Positions 24,589 through 33,002 of a stretch of 38,070 bases of DNA are shown one piece after another. Below the pieces are notes generated by a model. That model had not been told where the DNA came from. It saw only the letters and a program-made list of their open reading frames with translations, and searched no databases. Source of the DNA: a virus. The translations under genes and the position numbers were made by a program. The DNA lies in IMG/VR virus record IMGVR_UViG_3300040801_001641, positions 1 to 38,070 of that record; one strand, given 5' to 3'. How positions within the stretch are numbered: the stretch's first letter is position 1; every line of letters starts with the position of its first letter.

Positions 24589-24979
24589 TGAATGGCCCCA
24601 GTGCGAGCCATTCCTGCGGGCCGCGCTCGAAACGACCAGTGACTGGGCCATCGAGGATGTTGCCCTTGCCGTCATGCAGGGCACCGTCGGGCTCCATGTT
24701 CTGAAGACCACCGAGAACGGTGCTGTCATTGGGGCTGGAGTCCTTTCGGTGGTCACCTACCCCAAGCGCAAAGTGCTGGATGTGCTACTCTTCTCCGGGT
24801 ACGGGGACTGGGCCGAGACATTCGATCAGCTCAAGGCACTGGGGAAAGAACTCGGGTGCGTTGCACTGACCGGGCGCGGGCGCAAGGGCTGGATCCGCCG
24901 GCTGGATGCGTTGCCCCTGAACCAGTGGGAGATCCCGATCCAACTTACTGACCCTTTTGATACTGAGGAGGGGTGCTGA
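24557..24979 (+). CDS. GNAT-like phage protein next to fibre gene
   Basis: A 140-aa protein. The pattern WAIEDVALAVMQGTVGLHVLKTTENGAVIGAGVLSVVTYPKRKVLDVLLFSGYGDWAETFDQLKALGKELGCVALTGRGRKGWIRRLDAL, in short pieces 'GAVIGAGVLSVV', 'KVLDVLLFSG' and 'GRGRKGW', recalls small acetyltransferase-like proteins often found beside phage tail genes; the canonical acetyl-CoA loop (Q/RxxGxG/A) is not clear. AAGG lies upstream of ATG 24557, which overlaps the fibre gene. The function is unknown; modification of a virion or host surface component is speculative. Confidence 0.65.
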   Translation: MTTKLQQAQLDEWPQCEPFLRAALETTSDWAIEDVALAVMQGTVGLHVLKTTENGAVIGAGVLSVVTYPKRKVLDVLLFSGYGDWAETFDQLKALGKELGCVALTGRGRKGWIRRLDALPLNQWEIPIQLTDPFDTEEGC

Positions 24980-24980
24980 C

Positions 24981-26195
24981 ATGGCATTCTGGGCTCCAGT
25001 CGTAGCGTCCATGGCGGGTGCTGCCGTTGGCGGGTTGATGAACCAAAGCACCCCACAGACGCAGTCCACGACTCAACAGGGACAGAGTCAAACCGCAAGC
25101 CAGTTCAATCCCAACCCAGCAGCCATGCCGATGTATGGGATGGTCGGTGGGATCGGGCAGAATATGGGGCAGACCCCTACGCCTTACTTCCCCGGACAGA
25201 CTTACGTCGGTCCTTCTGGCATGACCATGCAGGGCGTCGAGGGGCTCAACAACCTGTCCCCGTGGTATCAGGGCGGGGCTCAGTTGTCCGGCGCGGGCGG
25301 CATGATGATGGGTGCCGGGGCCGGGCAGATGGGCCAGGCAGGCGGCGCTTACAACCAGGCAGCCGGCGGCATGCAGCCGACCCTGAACACCTCCCAGAGC
25401 AACTACAACTACCTGTCTGGGGCGGCAGACGTCGCCAACAACCCCTATGTCCAGGGCCAGCTCCAGGCCAATGCCGATCAGGTCAACCGCAACCTGAATG
25501 AGCAGATGCTGCCGCAGCTCCAGACGGGGGCGCAGTCGGTCAACGCGATGGGCAACGATCGCCTGGGGCTCGCACAGGGCCAGGCCATCGAGGGCGCATC
25601 GCGCCAGCTCGCGGACGTCAATGCCTCGACCATGCTGAGCGCTTACGGGCAAGGGCTGGGAGCGCAGCAGACGGCGCTCGGGCAGACTGGGAATATGCTC
25701 AACAACCAACTCATGCCGGCTAACGCCATGGCGATGAGCGGGCAGGCATACGGTCAGGGTGGGCAGATGCTGAGCCAGGGTGGGCAGATGTATGGGCAAG
25801 CCGGCAACATGATGGGCCAGGATGCCCAGGCGAAGCTCCAGGGTGGGCAGATCGTCGAGGGCTACCAGGGGGCGGCGCTGCAGGACCAGATGAACCGCTT
25901 CAATCACATGTACACTGAGCCCTGGCAGCGCTCTCAGAATATGCAGGGGGCCATCAACACCCTGCAGCCGCTGGGGACGCAGTATGGTTCCGGGGCCAGC
26001 TCCAGTATGGGAACAGCCCCGAATCCCAACTACCTGTCCACCCCGCAGGCCATGCTCGGCGGCGCGTTCGCCGGGCACGGGCTCTACAGCGCGTTCAACC
26101 CCACTCCGCAGGTATCCGGGGCAGGGGGATGGGGCTCAAGCGCACCGATGGGGTATGGGCCAAGCGGTTCTCTGATTGGCGGCGGTTTTTACTGA
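24981..26195 (+). CDS. Gly/Gln/Met-rich ejection (DNA-transfer) protein
   Basis: A 404-aa protein starting ATG 24981 after GAGGAGGGG. A hydrophobic N-terminal helix (FWAPVVASMAGAAVGGLM) is followed by low-complexity sequence rich in Gly, Gln, Met, Asn and Ala with short repeats (AYGQGGQMLSQGGQMYGQAGNM). There is an amphipathic central part (QLQANADQVNRNLNEQMLPQLQ). Similar composition is seen in podoviral proteins ejected ahead of DNA to form a transenvelope channel (P22 gp7/gp20 class). The role is inferred from composition and from neighbouring ejection genes. Confidence 0.68.
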   Translation: MAFWAPVVASMAGAAVGGLMNQSTPQTQSTTQQGQSQTASQFNPNPAAMPMYGMVGGIGQNMGQTPTPYFPGQTYVGPSGMTMQGVEGLNNLSPWYQGGAQLSGAGGMMMGAGAGQMGQAGGAYNQAAGGMQPTLNTSQSNYNYLSGAADVANNPYVQGQLQANADQVNRNLNEQMLPQLQTGAQSVNAMGNDRLGLAQGQAIEGASRQLADVNASTMLSAYGQGLGAQQTALGQTGNMLNNQLMPANAMAMSGQAYGQGGQMLSQGGQMYGQAGNMMGQDAQAKLQGGQIVEGYQGAALQDQMNRFNHMYTEPWQRSQNMQGAINTLQPLGTQYGSGASSSMGTAPNPNYLSTPQAMLGGAFAGHGLYSAFNPTPQVSGAGGWGSSAPMGYGPSGSLIGGGFY

Positions 26196-26205
26196 GGATT
26201 AGTCG

Positions 26206-26697
26206 ATGGCAAGCGCACCTAAACAACCCAAGGCACCTCCGGCCCCGTCCTTGCCTCCGCTCCCCAAGCAGGCACAGGTGGACACGACGTCCTGGAATGG
26301 AATGGGGCCCCAGCTCCCGGCGGACCCTATGTCGATGGGGACACAAGCCACGGGGCAGGGGCTCGCGCCCCCGAGCTGGATGCAGGGCGACATCTGGGGT
26401 GCCCCCTGGTGGGGACAGCAAGCCCCCAATGTCGGTGCCGCAATGATGCAGCAACAGGATCCCGAGGCGTATGCACGCATGCAGGCCATGCAATACGGGC
26501 AGCCCGCCCCTCCGCCTCCGCCGCCCCCTCAACGTAACCCTTACCAGCAGTTTCAGCCGCAGCAGGAATACCCAAGTGGGCGGGAATACTGGGGGGACAA
26601 CTACGGGGGGTTCGGGCAGCGGATCGACCAGTCACGCGAGTGGGATCCTATGCAACAGCAACTGATGAGTGGCATGCCTGGCTACCCGTACCGGTAA
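26206..26697 (+). CDS. Pro/Gln-rich small virion protein
   Basis: A 163-aa low-complexity protein (GAGGA upstream of the ATG). Proline-rich blocks (PKQPKAPPAPSLPPLPKQ; PAPPPPPPPQ) and Gln/Tyr/Gly-rich sequence (QFQPQQEYPSGREYWGDNYGG) suggest an unstructured chain. It lies between two candidate ejection proteins, and may be a linker or third ejection component. No domain is recognised. Confidence 0.65.
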   Translation: MASAPKQPKAPPAPSLPPLPKQAQVDTTSWNGMGPQLPADPMSMGTQATGQGLAPPSWMQGDIWGAPWWGQQAPNVGAAMMQQQDPEAYARMQAMQYGQPAPPPPPPPQRNPYQQFQPQQEYPSGREYWGDNYGGFGQRIDQSREWDPMQQQLMSGMPGYPYR

Positions 26698-26701
26698 CAG
26701 C

Positions 26702-28510
26702 ATGAACTTCGCGCAGATCCAAGCTCTCGGCGTGTCGGCGGCTCAGCGCTACGGAGTCGACCCTGCTCTAGTGCTCGCGGTCATGGGGCAGGAAAGCGCA
26801 TTCAAGACAGGGGCCCTGAGTCGCAAAGGGGCTTCCGGGCTAATGCAACTGATGCCCTCGACTGCCCGTGACCTTGGGGTCACAGACATCTGGGATCCTG
26901 AGCAGAATGTCGATGCCGGGGTGCGGTATTTGGCCGAGCAGCTCAAGACATTCGGGTCTGTCCCCTTAGCCCTCGCGGCCTATAACGCCGGACCAACAAG
27001 GGTCAGGCAGCATGGCGGCATTCCGCCATATCGCGAGACGCAAGACTATGTCCGCCGGATTACCGCCAGGCTGGGCCAGCCTGGACAACCTAATAGCACA
27101 CCCTCTCCGATGCCCCAGGGACCAGGGGCCTCCCCGTCGGAGGGGGTGCCACCAATGGAGACAGACCCCGTGTTCGAAGAGCAGCTTCAGCGCATGGCAC
27201 AGCCGGACTTCATCCAAAAGCTCGCGATGAATCCGACCCTGCAGATCGGGCTCGGGATCCTGGGCAACCCCGCCGGGGCCGGGGCGAACCCCTTGGTCGG
27301 TATCGCTCAGGGCCTTCAGCAGGGTATCGCCGTCAGCTCCAGCGCGCGCGATGCTCAACTCAAGTTCGAGCTGTTCGCCCAGAAAACCCTGGCAGAGCAG
27401 GAGGATCGTCAGCGTAAGCGGGAGATCCAGCAGACCCTCGACCAGCAGGCGGCAAGCCTCGCGCAGTCTGATCCGCTCACGGCGGCTATCCTGCGCTCGA
27501 ATCCCCTGGCGGCTGCCCCGATCCTGGCCCAGCGGGCACAGTCCGGGCGCACGCTCGATGCTGGTGGCGCTATTTTCGGAGGTGCCCCTCAGGGGCCATA
27601 TGCGCCCCCTGGAGCGCCCGCCCCGATGGGGGGTCCAACCCTACCGCCCCAGGAGGCCCCCCAGGGCCCTGTGCCGCAGGCCGGGCCTCCGCAGGCACCA
27701 CAGGACAGTCCCGTGGCTGCCCTGGAAGCAGAGGCGGAGCGGATGGCTCAGATCGCCCAGGCGACCCAGGATCCAGCGACCATGGAGCAGGCGCTCCAGC
27801 TCCGCCAGAAGGCGGCGCAGGCACGCGTGGAAGAACAACAGCGGCTGGCCCAGGAGCAGAGGGCAACCCAGACCCCCGATCAGATCAGGGCGGCTGCAGC
27901 CGATGTGGAGAAGGAGCTGGGGCCGGCACGCGAGGTGATCTCGATGCTGACCAACATCGAAGACCTCCTGAACACCGGGTCGCCCCTGGCTGCCGGCGGG
28001 GCTATCCAGCTCCTGCAGCGGGCTTTCGACCCACAGGGTGTCGTGCGGGACTCCGACGTGGCGCGTATCGTCAACTCGCAGTCCCTGCTCGGGCGCTTCC
28101 AGGCGTTCCTGGGGCACATTGCAAACGGTAATGAGCTGACGGCTCAGCAGAAGCAGGAGATGGTCAGCACGGCGCGGATCCTGGCCGAGAATGCCTCCGC
28201 GATTGCCCAAGGGCGGAAGGAGGCCCTGGAAGCACGGTATGGAAGCTTATATGACCCGATGGCGATCGGGCTGCATCTGAATACGGTGGTGCCTCAAGCA
28301 GAGCAGCAACAAGGGCCGAGCCCCTTCGACGCCCCGGCGGACAACCTCGACACCTACCTGCAGTCCTTGCCGCGCGACCGCCCCTGGACTCCGGAGGAGA
28401 AGGCCAAGGTCGAGGCATTCTTGGACGAGGCACTCCTGCCCAAGGAGAAGCCAAAGCGGGGAGGAATTCTCCCCTGGGTCATGCGCCAGTTCGATGGGGA
28501 CGATGAATGA
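26702..28510 (+). CDS. Virion lytic transglycosylase (SLT domain) ejection protein
   Basis: A 602-aa protein. Residues 1-120 are an SLT lysozyme-like domain: catalytic E31 in GQESAF, GASGLMQLMPSTA (44-56) and LAAYNAGPTRV (91-101). The rest is Gln/Ala/Pro-rich and coiled coil (about 180-480), ending in a basic segment (KRGGILPWVMRQF). As with T7 gp16, it probably opens peptidoglycan locally as DNA enters. Start ATG 26702 fits the domain edge exactly, but the ribosome site is weak; coupling to the preceding stop (4 nt away) is likely. Confidence 0.85.
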   Translation: MNFAQIQALGVSAAQRYGVDPALVLAVMGQESAFKTGALSRKGASGLMQLMPSTARDLGVTDIWDPEQNVDAGVRYLAEQLKTFGSVPLALAAYNAGPTRVRQHGGIPPYRETQDYVRRITARLGQPGQPNSTPSPMPQGPGASPSEGVPPMETDPVFEEQLQRMAQPDFIQKLAMNPTLQIGLGILGNPAGAGANPLVGIAQGLQQGIAVSSSARDAQLKFELFAQKTLAEQEDRQRKREIQQTLDQQAASLAQSDPLTAAILRSNPLAAAPILAQRAQSGRTLDAGGAIFGGAPQGPYAPPGAPAPMGGPTLPPQEAPQGPVPQAGPPQAPQDSPVAALEAEAERMAQIAQATQDPATMEQALQLRQKAAQARVEEQQRLAQEQRATQTPDQIRAAAADVEKELGPAREVISMLTNIEDLLNTGSPLAAGGAIQLLQRAFDPQGVVRDSDVARIVNSQSLLGRFQAFLGHIANGNELTAQQKQEMVSTARILAENASAIAQGRKEALEARYGSLYDPMAIGLHLNTVVPQAEQQQGPSPFDAPADNLDTYLQSLPRDRPWTPEEKAKVEAFLDEALLPKEKPKRGGILPWVMRQFDGDDE

Positions 28511-30375
28511 ACGTCGAAGAGTTCACCCGCCAGCTTCTGATGGCACGGGCGCAGGGCGACCCGGTCATGGAGCAGGAGCTGATCAAGCGCTACCGCGAAC
28601 AGCGGATCGACCGGTTATCCGAAGGGGTTACCGGAGGCATCCGCGCGTTCAATCAGGGCCTGACCCTCAACTTCGCCGACGAGATCGAGGCCGGCATGCG
28701 GGCCCCATTCGAGGACCGAGGCTATCGGGAGATCCGGGACGAGATCCGTAACCAGCAGACCGAGTGGGATGTCGAGCACCCGACGTCTAGCTTTATCGGG
28801 GAGCTAGCCGGGGGCATGACGATGGGGGCCGGCGTGCGTCCCGCGCTGGGGGCCCTGAGTGGCGCAGCACAGAAGGCGATCGAGCCGGTGACGACCTGGG
28901 CCCGGCAGAACCCGGTCAAGGCCATGGGTGCAGCCGGCGCGGTCGGGGGTGGTGTTGCCGGGGTCGGCGGGGCCGAGGAGATGTCCGATGCAGCCGGCGG
29001 GGGGCTTGTTGGCGGGCTTGTTGGTGGGGGCCTGGGCCTGGCGCTCGGCGGGCTTGGAAAAGGGCTCCAGGGGGCCGATCGGGCCCAGCGCGGGCGACTG
29101 CGCGACCAGATCATGTCCAACAAAACACCAGAGCAGATTGCCGATGAGATGCGCGCACGGGGCCAGGATGCCATCCTAGGCGACGTCGACCACAACACCA
29201 GGGGTCTGCTCGGCGGGCTTCTGCGGCGCAACGACGATGCCTCACAGGCGCAAGAGATCCGAGACTTCCTGGATCAGCGTCAGGTGGGGCAGTCCGGGCG
29301 TATCCAAGACATCATCACCGATCAGACGGGTGTGCGGATGTCCGCTGATGAAGCAGAGCAGACTCTGCGCGAAGGGCGTAACAGGATGGCCCAGGGCCTT
29401 TATGGCCCGCTCCGGGGCCAAACCTTCGAGCCATCTGATGCGATGATCGATGGGCTGGCCCTGCCGGGGAACAAGCAGGCAGCCAAGCGGGCCCTCGACG
29501 TGCTGCGGCACCGGACCAACAACCCGGCGCTCACGCAGGAAGACGTCATCGAGGACTTCGATTTCTGGCACCTCTACCAAACCGGGCTGCGGGAGACAGG
29601 GCAGTCTTTAGCGAACCCCAACAACCCGGCAGCCTCGCGCCAGCTCAGCAGTGAACTCGGCGACCACCGGGCGCAGCTCCAGGATGAGATGTTCAGGGCC
29701 GAGCCCTGGGGCGCTCAGTACGAGATCGCAACGGACGCATACCGGGAGGCGTCCAGCGTCATCGATGCGCTCAAGGATGCCGAAACCTTCCGCTCGACCC
29801 CGCTCGATGCGCTCCGCCGGCTTGTGCACGGGGGCCATGGTGTGCCGGGACTCTCCGAGGAGCAGAAGACCGCATTCACGACCGGGATGGTCGATGGGTT
29901 GATGAAGAAGGTCTTGTCGAGCCCAGACTCGGCGAACATGGCGCGCAACCTGATCAAGTCTCCGGACATGCGCGAGCGGCTCAAGATCGTGCTCGGGGAA
30001 CGGGAGGCCAAAGATCTGATCGACATGCTGAAGGGAGAGGTGGAGAAGGCTGCAACCTGGCAGGAGGTGTTCTCCGGGTCACAGACGGCGAACCGGCAGG
30101 CCATGGAGGCTGTGCTGGGTGGGGCTGCAGGAACCAACCTGGCTGACGTCGGGGAAGCGCTGACGAGCGGGGACATGTCTCAGGCAGGGCGCTCAATCCT
30201 ACGGTCCTTGCCGCGCCGTGAGCCGAAGCTGAGCCCCAAGATGCAGGAGTACCTCTACCGGCTCAATCGTGAGACCGACCCGGCAGAGGTCCAGAGGATG
30301 CTGCAGGAAAGCTTCGCTCCCCGTCGATCGAACGTTGGGCCGGCGTTGCTCGGTGGCGGGCTGGGGCTGTTCTAG
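28507..30375 (+). CDS. Large ejection protein with Gly-rich membrane-active region
   Basis: A 622-aa protein overlapping the transglycosylase gene by 4 nt. The N terminus (FTRQLLMARAQGDPVMEQELIKRY) and 'GGIRAFNQGLTLNFADEIEAGMRAPFE' are typical of podoviral internal proteins. Residues about 95-185 are Gly/Ala-rich helices (GAAGAVGGGVAGVGGAEE, GGLVGGLVGGGLGLALGGLG) that could insert in a bilayer. The remainder is helical and charged. It probably forms part of the DNA-translocating channel. It is the last gene of the late operon and ends inside a hairpin shared with the convergent gene. Confidence 0.75.
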   Translation: MNVEEFTRQLLMARAQGDPVMEQELIKRYREQRIDRLSEGVTGGIRAFNQGLTLNFADEIEAGMRAPFEDRGYREIRDEIRNQQTEWDVEHPTSSFIGELAGGMTMGAGVRPALGALSGAAQKAIEPVTTWARQNPVKAMGAAGAVGGGVAGVGGAEEMSDAAGGGLVGGLVGGGLGLALGGLGKGLQGADRAQRGRLRDQIMSNKTPEQIADEMRARGQDAILGDVDHNTRGLLGGLLRRNDDASQAQEIRDFLDQRQVGQSGRIQDIITDQTGVRMSADEAEQTLREGRNRMAQGLYGPLRGQTFEPSDAMIDGLALPGNKQAAKRALDVLRHRTNNPALTQEDVIEDFDFWHLYQTGLRETGQSLANPNNPAASRQLSSELGDHRAQLQDEMFRAEPWGAQYEIATDAYREASSVIDALKDAETFRSTPLDALRRLVHGGHGVPGLSEEQKTAFTTGMVDGLMKKVLSSPDSANMARNLIKSPDMRERLKIVLGEREAKDLIDMLKGEVEKAATWQEVFSGSQTANRQAMEAVLGGAAGTNLADVGEALTSGDMSQAGRSILRSLPRREPKLSPKMQEYLYRLNRETDPAEVQRMLQESFAPRRSNVGPALLGGGLGLF

Positions 30376-30381
30376 CCCCAG
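30361..30381. terminator. Hairpin at the junction of convergent operons
   Basis: CTGGGGCT / AGCCCCAG with a 5-nt loop spans the overlapping stop codons of the rightward late operon and the leftward small-gene operon. It has no T run on either side, so it may be a weak bidirectional terminator or RNA end-protecting element. Confidence 0.5.
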
Positions 30382-30590
30382 AACAGCTTGATGATGGCGG
30401 CGACAACCACGACCACGGTAAGCACCCCGAGCAGGGCAACGAACCCGGTCAGCAGGATGAAGCTCCGAAGGGTCCGCCGCTCTTCATCTCGAAAATCGGC
30501 ATCGGTGGCGTAGCGTCTCAGATACGCCATTTGCTCTTGGTCCTCTTGTGACAAGGACGCGTCCTCGTCTCTACGGTAGTCTTCAGTCAT
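30372..30590 (-). CDS. Small acidic protein with C-terminal membrane span
   Basis: A 72-aa product starting MTEDYRRDEDASLSQEDQEQ (AGGGAGAC before ATG 30590; an upstream in-frame ATG lacks a site). The first 45 residues are acidic and soluble, the last 27 a hydrophobic helix (SFILLTGFVALLGVLTVVVVVAAIIKLFWG). It is a tail-anchored membrane protein and the last gene of the leftward operon, separated from the secreted-protein gene by a GC hairpin. The function is unknown; membrane-level exclusion or lysis control are possibilities. Confidence 0.65.
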   Translation of the reverse strand: MTEDYRRDEDASLSQEDQEQMAYLRRYATDADFRDEERRTLRSFILLTGFVALLGVLTVVVVVAAIIKLFWG

Positions 30591-30606
30591 CGTAAGTCTC
30601 CCTGGT

Positions 30607-30624
30607 GGGGCCATCCATGGCCCC
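30607..30624 (-). promoter_or_regulatory. GC hairpin before the tail-anchored protein gene
   Basis: GGGGCC-ATCCAT-GGCCCC, perfect 6-bp stem, followed on the minus strand by CACCAGGGAG and the start codon. It resembles the hairpin-leader cassettes at 35.8, 36.0 and 37.35 kb. Possibly an RNA-processing or stability element. Confidence 0.45.
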
Positions 30625-30632
30625 TGTTGTGG

Positions 30633-31367
30633 TTAGTAGCCGAAGGGTCCGGGTGTGCGGCCTGCTGGGGCCCCTGTGGCGACAGGAGCGGGCGCAGGAG
30701 CTGCCGGCTGGAACGTGCTAGGGCAACGTGCCCCTAGCGCCTGGCGCATGTCAGGACGCTGGCAGAGGCGGGCTACGGCTGCATCAGTCATGCCCATCGA
30801 CACCAGGGTGCGGGCATCCTCCCGAGCGGTACAGTCCTGGTCCACCAAGCCCCCACCAAACCCGATCCCGAGCCCCGGCGTAGATACATTGGCCCCGTAG
30901 GTGGCGAAGCAGGGCACCGTCGCCCCAGGCACGACCACGGTCGAGTCGGGGGGGTTGGCGATGCGTGCTGTGCCCTCCTGGCGGGTCGTGATCCGTTGGT
31001 CCGCTGGGGCCGATGCGATCGACACTGATTGCACATTGCCGCCGGACGAGGACGAGGCCGAAGCTGCGCCGCCCTCACCCCCGAAGCCCTGGCCCCCTGC
31101 GCCCCCGAGCCCACCCTGGCCCCCTGCGCCCCCGCGTCCACCCTGGCCCCCTTGTCCGCCTGTGCCGATACCGACACCAACACCCAAACCAACCCCGACC
31201 GCCGTGCTCTTGGCCGAGGCTGAGCTGCGGGCGGATGAGGAGGACGAGACGTCGCCGACCGATCCCCCGTTGTCCTGGAAAGGGGGCGGCGTGCCGCCGT
31301 GGGGCGGGGTGGCGAAGGCTGCCAACGGAAGGGCCAGCAGGCCAACTGCGATGATTGAACGTGTCAT
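30633..31367 (-). CDS. Secreted glycine-rich protein with collagen-like tract
   Basis: A 244-aa product with a clean signal peptide (MTRSIIAVGLLALPLAAFA, probable cleavage after residue 19). A Ser-rich linker (VSSSSSARSSASAKS) is followed by Gly tracts with GGx periodicity (about 69-100: GGQGGQGGRGGAGGQGG) and a C-terminal globular part with four cysteines (VPCFATYG, DQDCTARED, LCQRP, ARCPS), which fits periplasmic disulphides. CAGGAGAAAAAGC precedes ATG 31367. Export during infection suggests a role at the envelope, such as superinfection exclusion; this is inference. It overlaps the upstream gene by 4 nt. Confidence 0.72.
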   Translation of the reverse strand: MTRSIIAVGLLALPLAAFATPPHGGTPPPFQDNGGSVGDVSSSSSARSSASAKSTAVGVGLGVGVGIGTGGQGGQGGRGGAGGQGGLGGAGGQGFGGEGGAASASSSSGGNVQSVSIASAPADQRITTRQEGTARIANPPDSTVVVPGATVPCFATYGANVSTPGLGIGFGGGLVDQDCTAREDARTLVSMGMTDAAVARLCQRPDMRQALGARCPSTFQPAAPAPAPVATGAPAGRTPGPFGY

Positions 31368-31651
31368 GCTTTTTCTCCTGGTAGAGGTTGAATGAAGAAG
31401 AAGAGCGGCTGAGCATCCGCGCTCAGGTCGCTCCATTGCATCCCGACGAGCACCCGCTCGCCGGTATCACTCCGCTCGACAGGGCCCACCAGGGTGATGG
31501 GGTCCGCGCCGGTCGGTGGCATGCCGAGATCGTCCAGCAGCTCGGCCTGCACTGGGATAGCTTCCAGGTCGTCGAAGATCTCGACCGGGGGCCAATGGAT
31601 ATCCTGGTTGAACTTCGCCAGGGCTTGAATTGCTGCGTCACGGGCTTTCAC
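31364..31651 (-). CDS. Small protein of unknown function
   Basis: A 95-aa protein starting at GTG 31651 (GGGAG upstream): MKARDAAIQALAKFNQDIHWPPVEIFDDLEAIP... It is acidic with a beta-like second half (DPITLVGPVERSDTGERVLVGMQWSDL) and a hydrophobic FFFIQPLPG end, and is probably soluble. Both ends overlap neighbours (4 and 14 nt), so it is translationally coupled in the leftward operon. No family is recognised. Confidence 0.68.
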   Translation of the reverse strand: MKARDAAIQALAKFNQDIHWPPVEIFDDLEAIPVQAELLDDLGMPPTGADPITLVGPVERSDTGERVLVGMQWSDLSADAQPLFFFIQPLPGEKA

Positions 31652-32015
31652 TGGTCTTTCTCCCTTCCCGCTCCAGCAGAGCGGTTGTGTTGATTAGCCG
31701 GGTGGCAAGCTCCTGGATGAGATCGCTCGACACCCCAAGGGCCTCCCGCGCCAGGTCGTTGTTGCTCAGGACCGATAGCCGGGCCTTCTCCTCCAGCCGG
31801 ACCTGGGGGCGCAGCACGTCCAGCGCGCTGGCCTTGAGTTCGGCCATGAGCCGGGTGAGCACCCCACGCGGGACCGTCACGTAGAGGGCCTGGTCTTGCT
31901 TGGCGATAAGGGTGCCAAGCTCCTGGACGACACCCATCAAGCGGGTGTAGATCAGCTCCTGCCCTGTCTTCTCGGCGAAAGCCCTAAGCTGCGGCATTTT
32001 CGGCGGCGAAAGCAT
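31638..32015 (-). CDS. Helical small protein of unknown function
   Basis: A 125-aa product from ATG 32015 (GGGAGG 6 nt upstream; ATG 31997 is a second candidate). Almost entirely helical: LRAFAEKTGQELIYTRLMGVVQELGTLIAKQ, VLTRLMAELKASALDVL, LSVLSNNDLAREALGVSSDLIQELATRLIN. It overlaps the upstream gene by 32 nt and the downstream gene by 14 nt. No recognised domain. Confidence 0.65.
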   Translation of the reverse strand: MLSPPKMPQLRAFAEKTGQELIYTRLMGVVQELGTLIAKQDQALYVTVPRGVLTRLMAELKASALDVLRPQVRLEEKARLSVLSNNDLAREALGVSSDLIQELATRLINTTALLEREGRKTSESP

Positions 32016-32286
32016 GCTCAACCTCCCTTTTGATGACAGAAGCAATCTGGTTGTAGCGCTTCGCCCCACGCTTAAGGGTCAGATAGTAGGCACCCTGTTT
32101 CGACGTCTCTGGGAAGAAACGGCGGAGCGAGTGGATAGCGAAAGCGCCATCGATGAGAGCCCCGGAAAAGCGGAAGATGGTCTGCCCGTCGTCCCGCAGG
32201 TTCTCCTCGATGTATCGCCCTTCGAAGTGGTTGACGCAGTCATGCACGCGGTCCAGGGTCAGCCGGCCATCAAGCAAGGTCGTCAC
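31984..32286 (-). CDS. Small protein of unknown function
   Basis: A 100-aa product starting at GTG 32286 (AGAGGAG upstream). Features: LDRVHDCVNHFEGRYIEENLRDDGQTIFRFSG, then LKRGAKRYNQIASVIKREVEHAFAAE, a basic helical end. The mixed alpha/beta N terminus could be a small nucleic-acid-binding fold, but nothing diagnostic is visible. It overlaps neighbours at both ends. Confidence 0.65.
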   Translation of the reverse strand: MTTLLDGRLTLDRVHDCVNHFEGRYIEENLRDDGQTIFRFSGALIDGAFAIHSLRRFFPETSKQGAYYLTLKRGAKRYNQIASVIKREVEHAFAAENAAA

Positions 32287-32557
32287 GGTCTAATCTCCTC
32301 TGCAGTATGGTGATGTCCTCGATCAAGGCTGAACGCTCCAGCCCCCTGTCTTCTGCCCTGAGCCGCAGGGCCTCCAGCTCCTTGTCCACAAAGCTCCTCA
32401 GATCCTCCTGTGCCTGCAGCGCACCCTGCAGTCGGTTGGCAAGCTCGCAGGCCAGGACTTCAGTGGCAGTGGGATCAGCGCTCTGCACGTCGAGGGCGAA
32501 GCCCTCATTGATCAAGACCTCATCCGATGACTGCTCGTATTTCGCCCGGTTAAGCAT
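32270..32557 (-). CDS. Coiled-coil small protein of unknown function
   Basis: A 95-aa product from ATG 32557 (AAGGAGA upstream; the open frame extends 12 codons further). It contains a short N-terminal part (MLNRAKYEQSSDEVLINEGFALDVQ) and a long charged coiled coil (LQGALQAQEDLRSFVDKELEALRLRAEDRGLE). It overlaps the genes on both sides by 8 and 17 nt. Confidence 0.65.
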   Translation of the reverse strand: MLNRAKYEQSSDEVLINEGFALDVQSADPTATEVLACELANRLQGALQAQEDLRSFVDKELEALRLRAEDRGLERSALIEDITILQRRLDRDDLA

Positions 32558-32741
32558 CGGTCTTCTCCTTCGCGGCGAGCCAGGCGGACTCAAGGCGCTT
32601 CGCGTATTCCTTGATATGCTCCACCTGGTTCAGTGGGACGATCACGGCGACCTTCTTTAGGCCGGCTTGCGCGAGGCGCTCTGTGCGGAGCAATTGTCGA
32701 TAAGCATCACGCTTTCGCCGTTGTTGCGTTGTCTGGTTCAT
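32550..32741 (-). CDS. 63-aa basic helical protein
   Basis: MNQTTQQRRKRDAYRQLLRTE followed by a short hydrophobic strand (KKVAVIVPLNQVEHI) and a helix (KEYAKRLESAWLAAKE). This 'KVaVIVP...v..IKeya..l' pattern, a basic helix then strand then helix, could be an RHH-like or small DNA-binding protein, but it is not a clear family match. Overlaps both neighbours (35 and 8 nt). Confidence 0.6.
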   Translation of the reverse strand: MNQTTQQRRKRDAYRQLLRTERLAQAGLKKVAVIVPLNQVEHIKEYAKRLESAWLAAKEKTDA

Positions 32742-32979
32742 GGATCTTCTCGATGATCTCTTGACTGATCGCGGCGAACTGCGGGGAGTACGCCGAGACT
32801 ACTCGATAGTAAGCCGACCGCTTACGGGTTGCCGCAACAAAGCGCTGCAATGAGATCACCTGGTACTGCTGCAGCGCGGTGTTCCAGCGGGTTACGAACC
32901 GGTAAATCACGCCAGAGGGGAGCACGTAGCGCCCGTTGCCATAGTCCGAGTCGATGTCGTTAGAGTTGAAACGAAACAT
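32707..32979 (-). CDS. Small protein downstream of the hairpin array
   Basis: A 90-aa protein (MFRFNSNDIDSDYGNGRYVLPSGVIYRFVTRWNT...), beta-rich at first then helical and basic (SLQRFVAATRKRSAYYRVVSAYS). GGAGATAGGC precedes the ATG. It is the first gene after the repeated hairpin array on the same strand; no promoter is seen between, so its mRNA should contain the array or a processed end from it. Function unknown. Confidence 0.68.
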   Translation of the reverse strand: MFRFNSNDIDSDYGNGRYVLPSGVIYRFVTRWNTALQQYQVISLQRFVAATRKRSAYYRVVSAYSPQFAAISQEIIEKIHEPDNATTAKA

Positions 32980-33002
32980 GCCTATCTCCGATGTGGTGTT
33001 TT

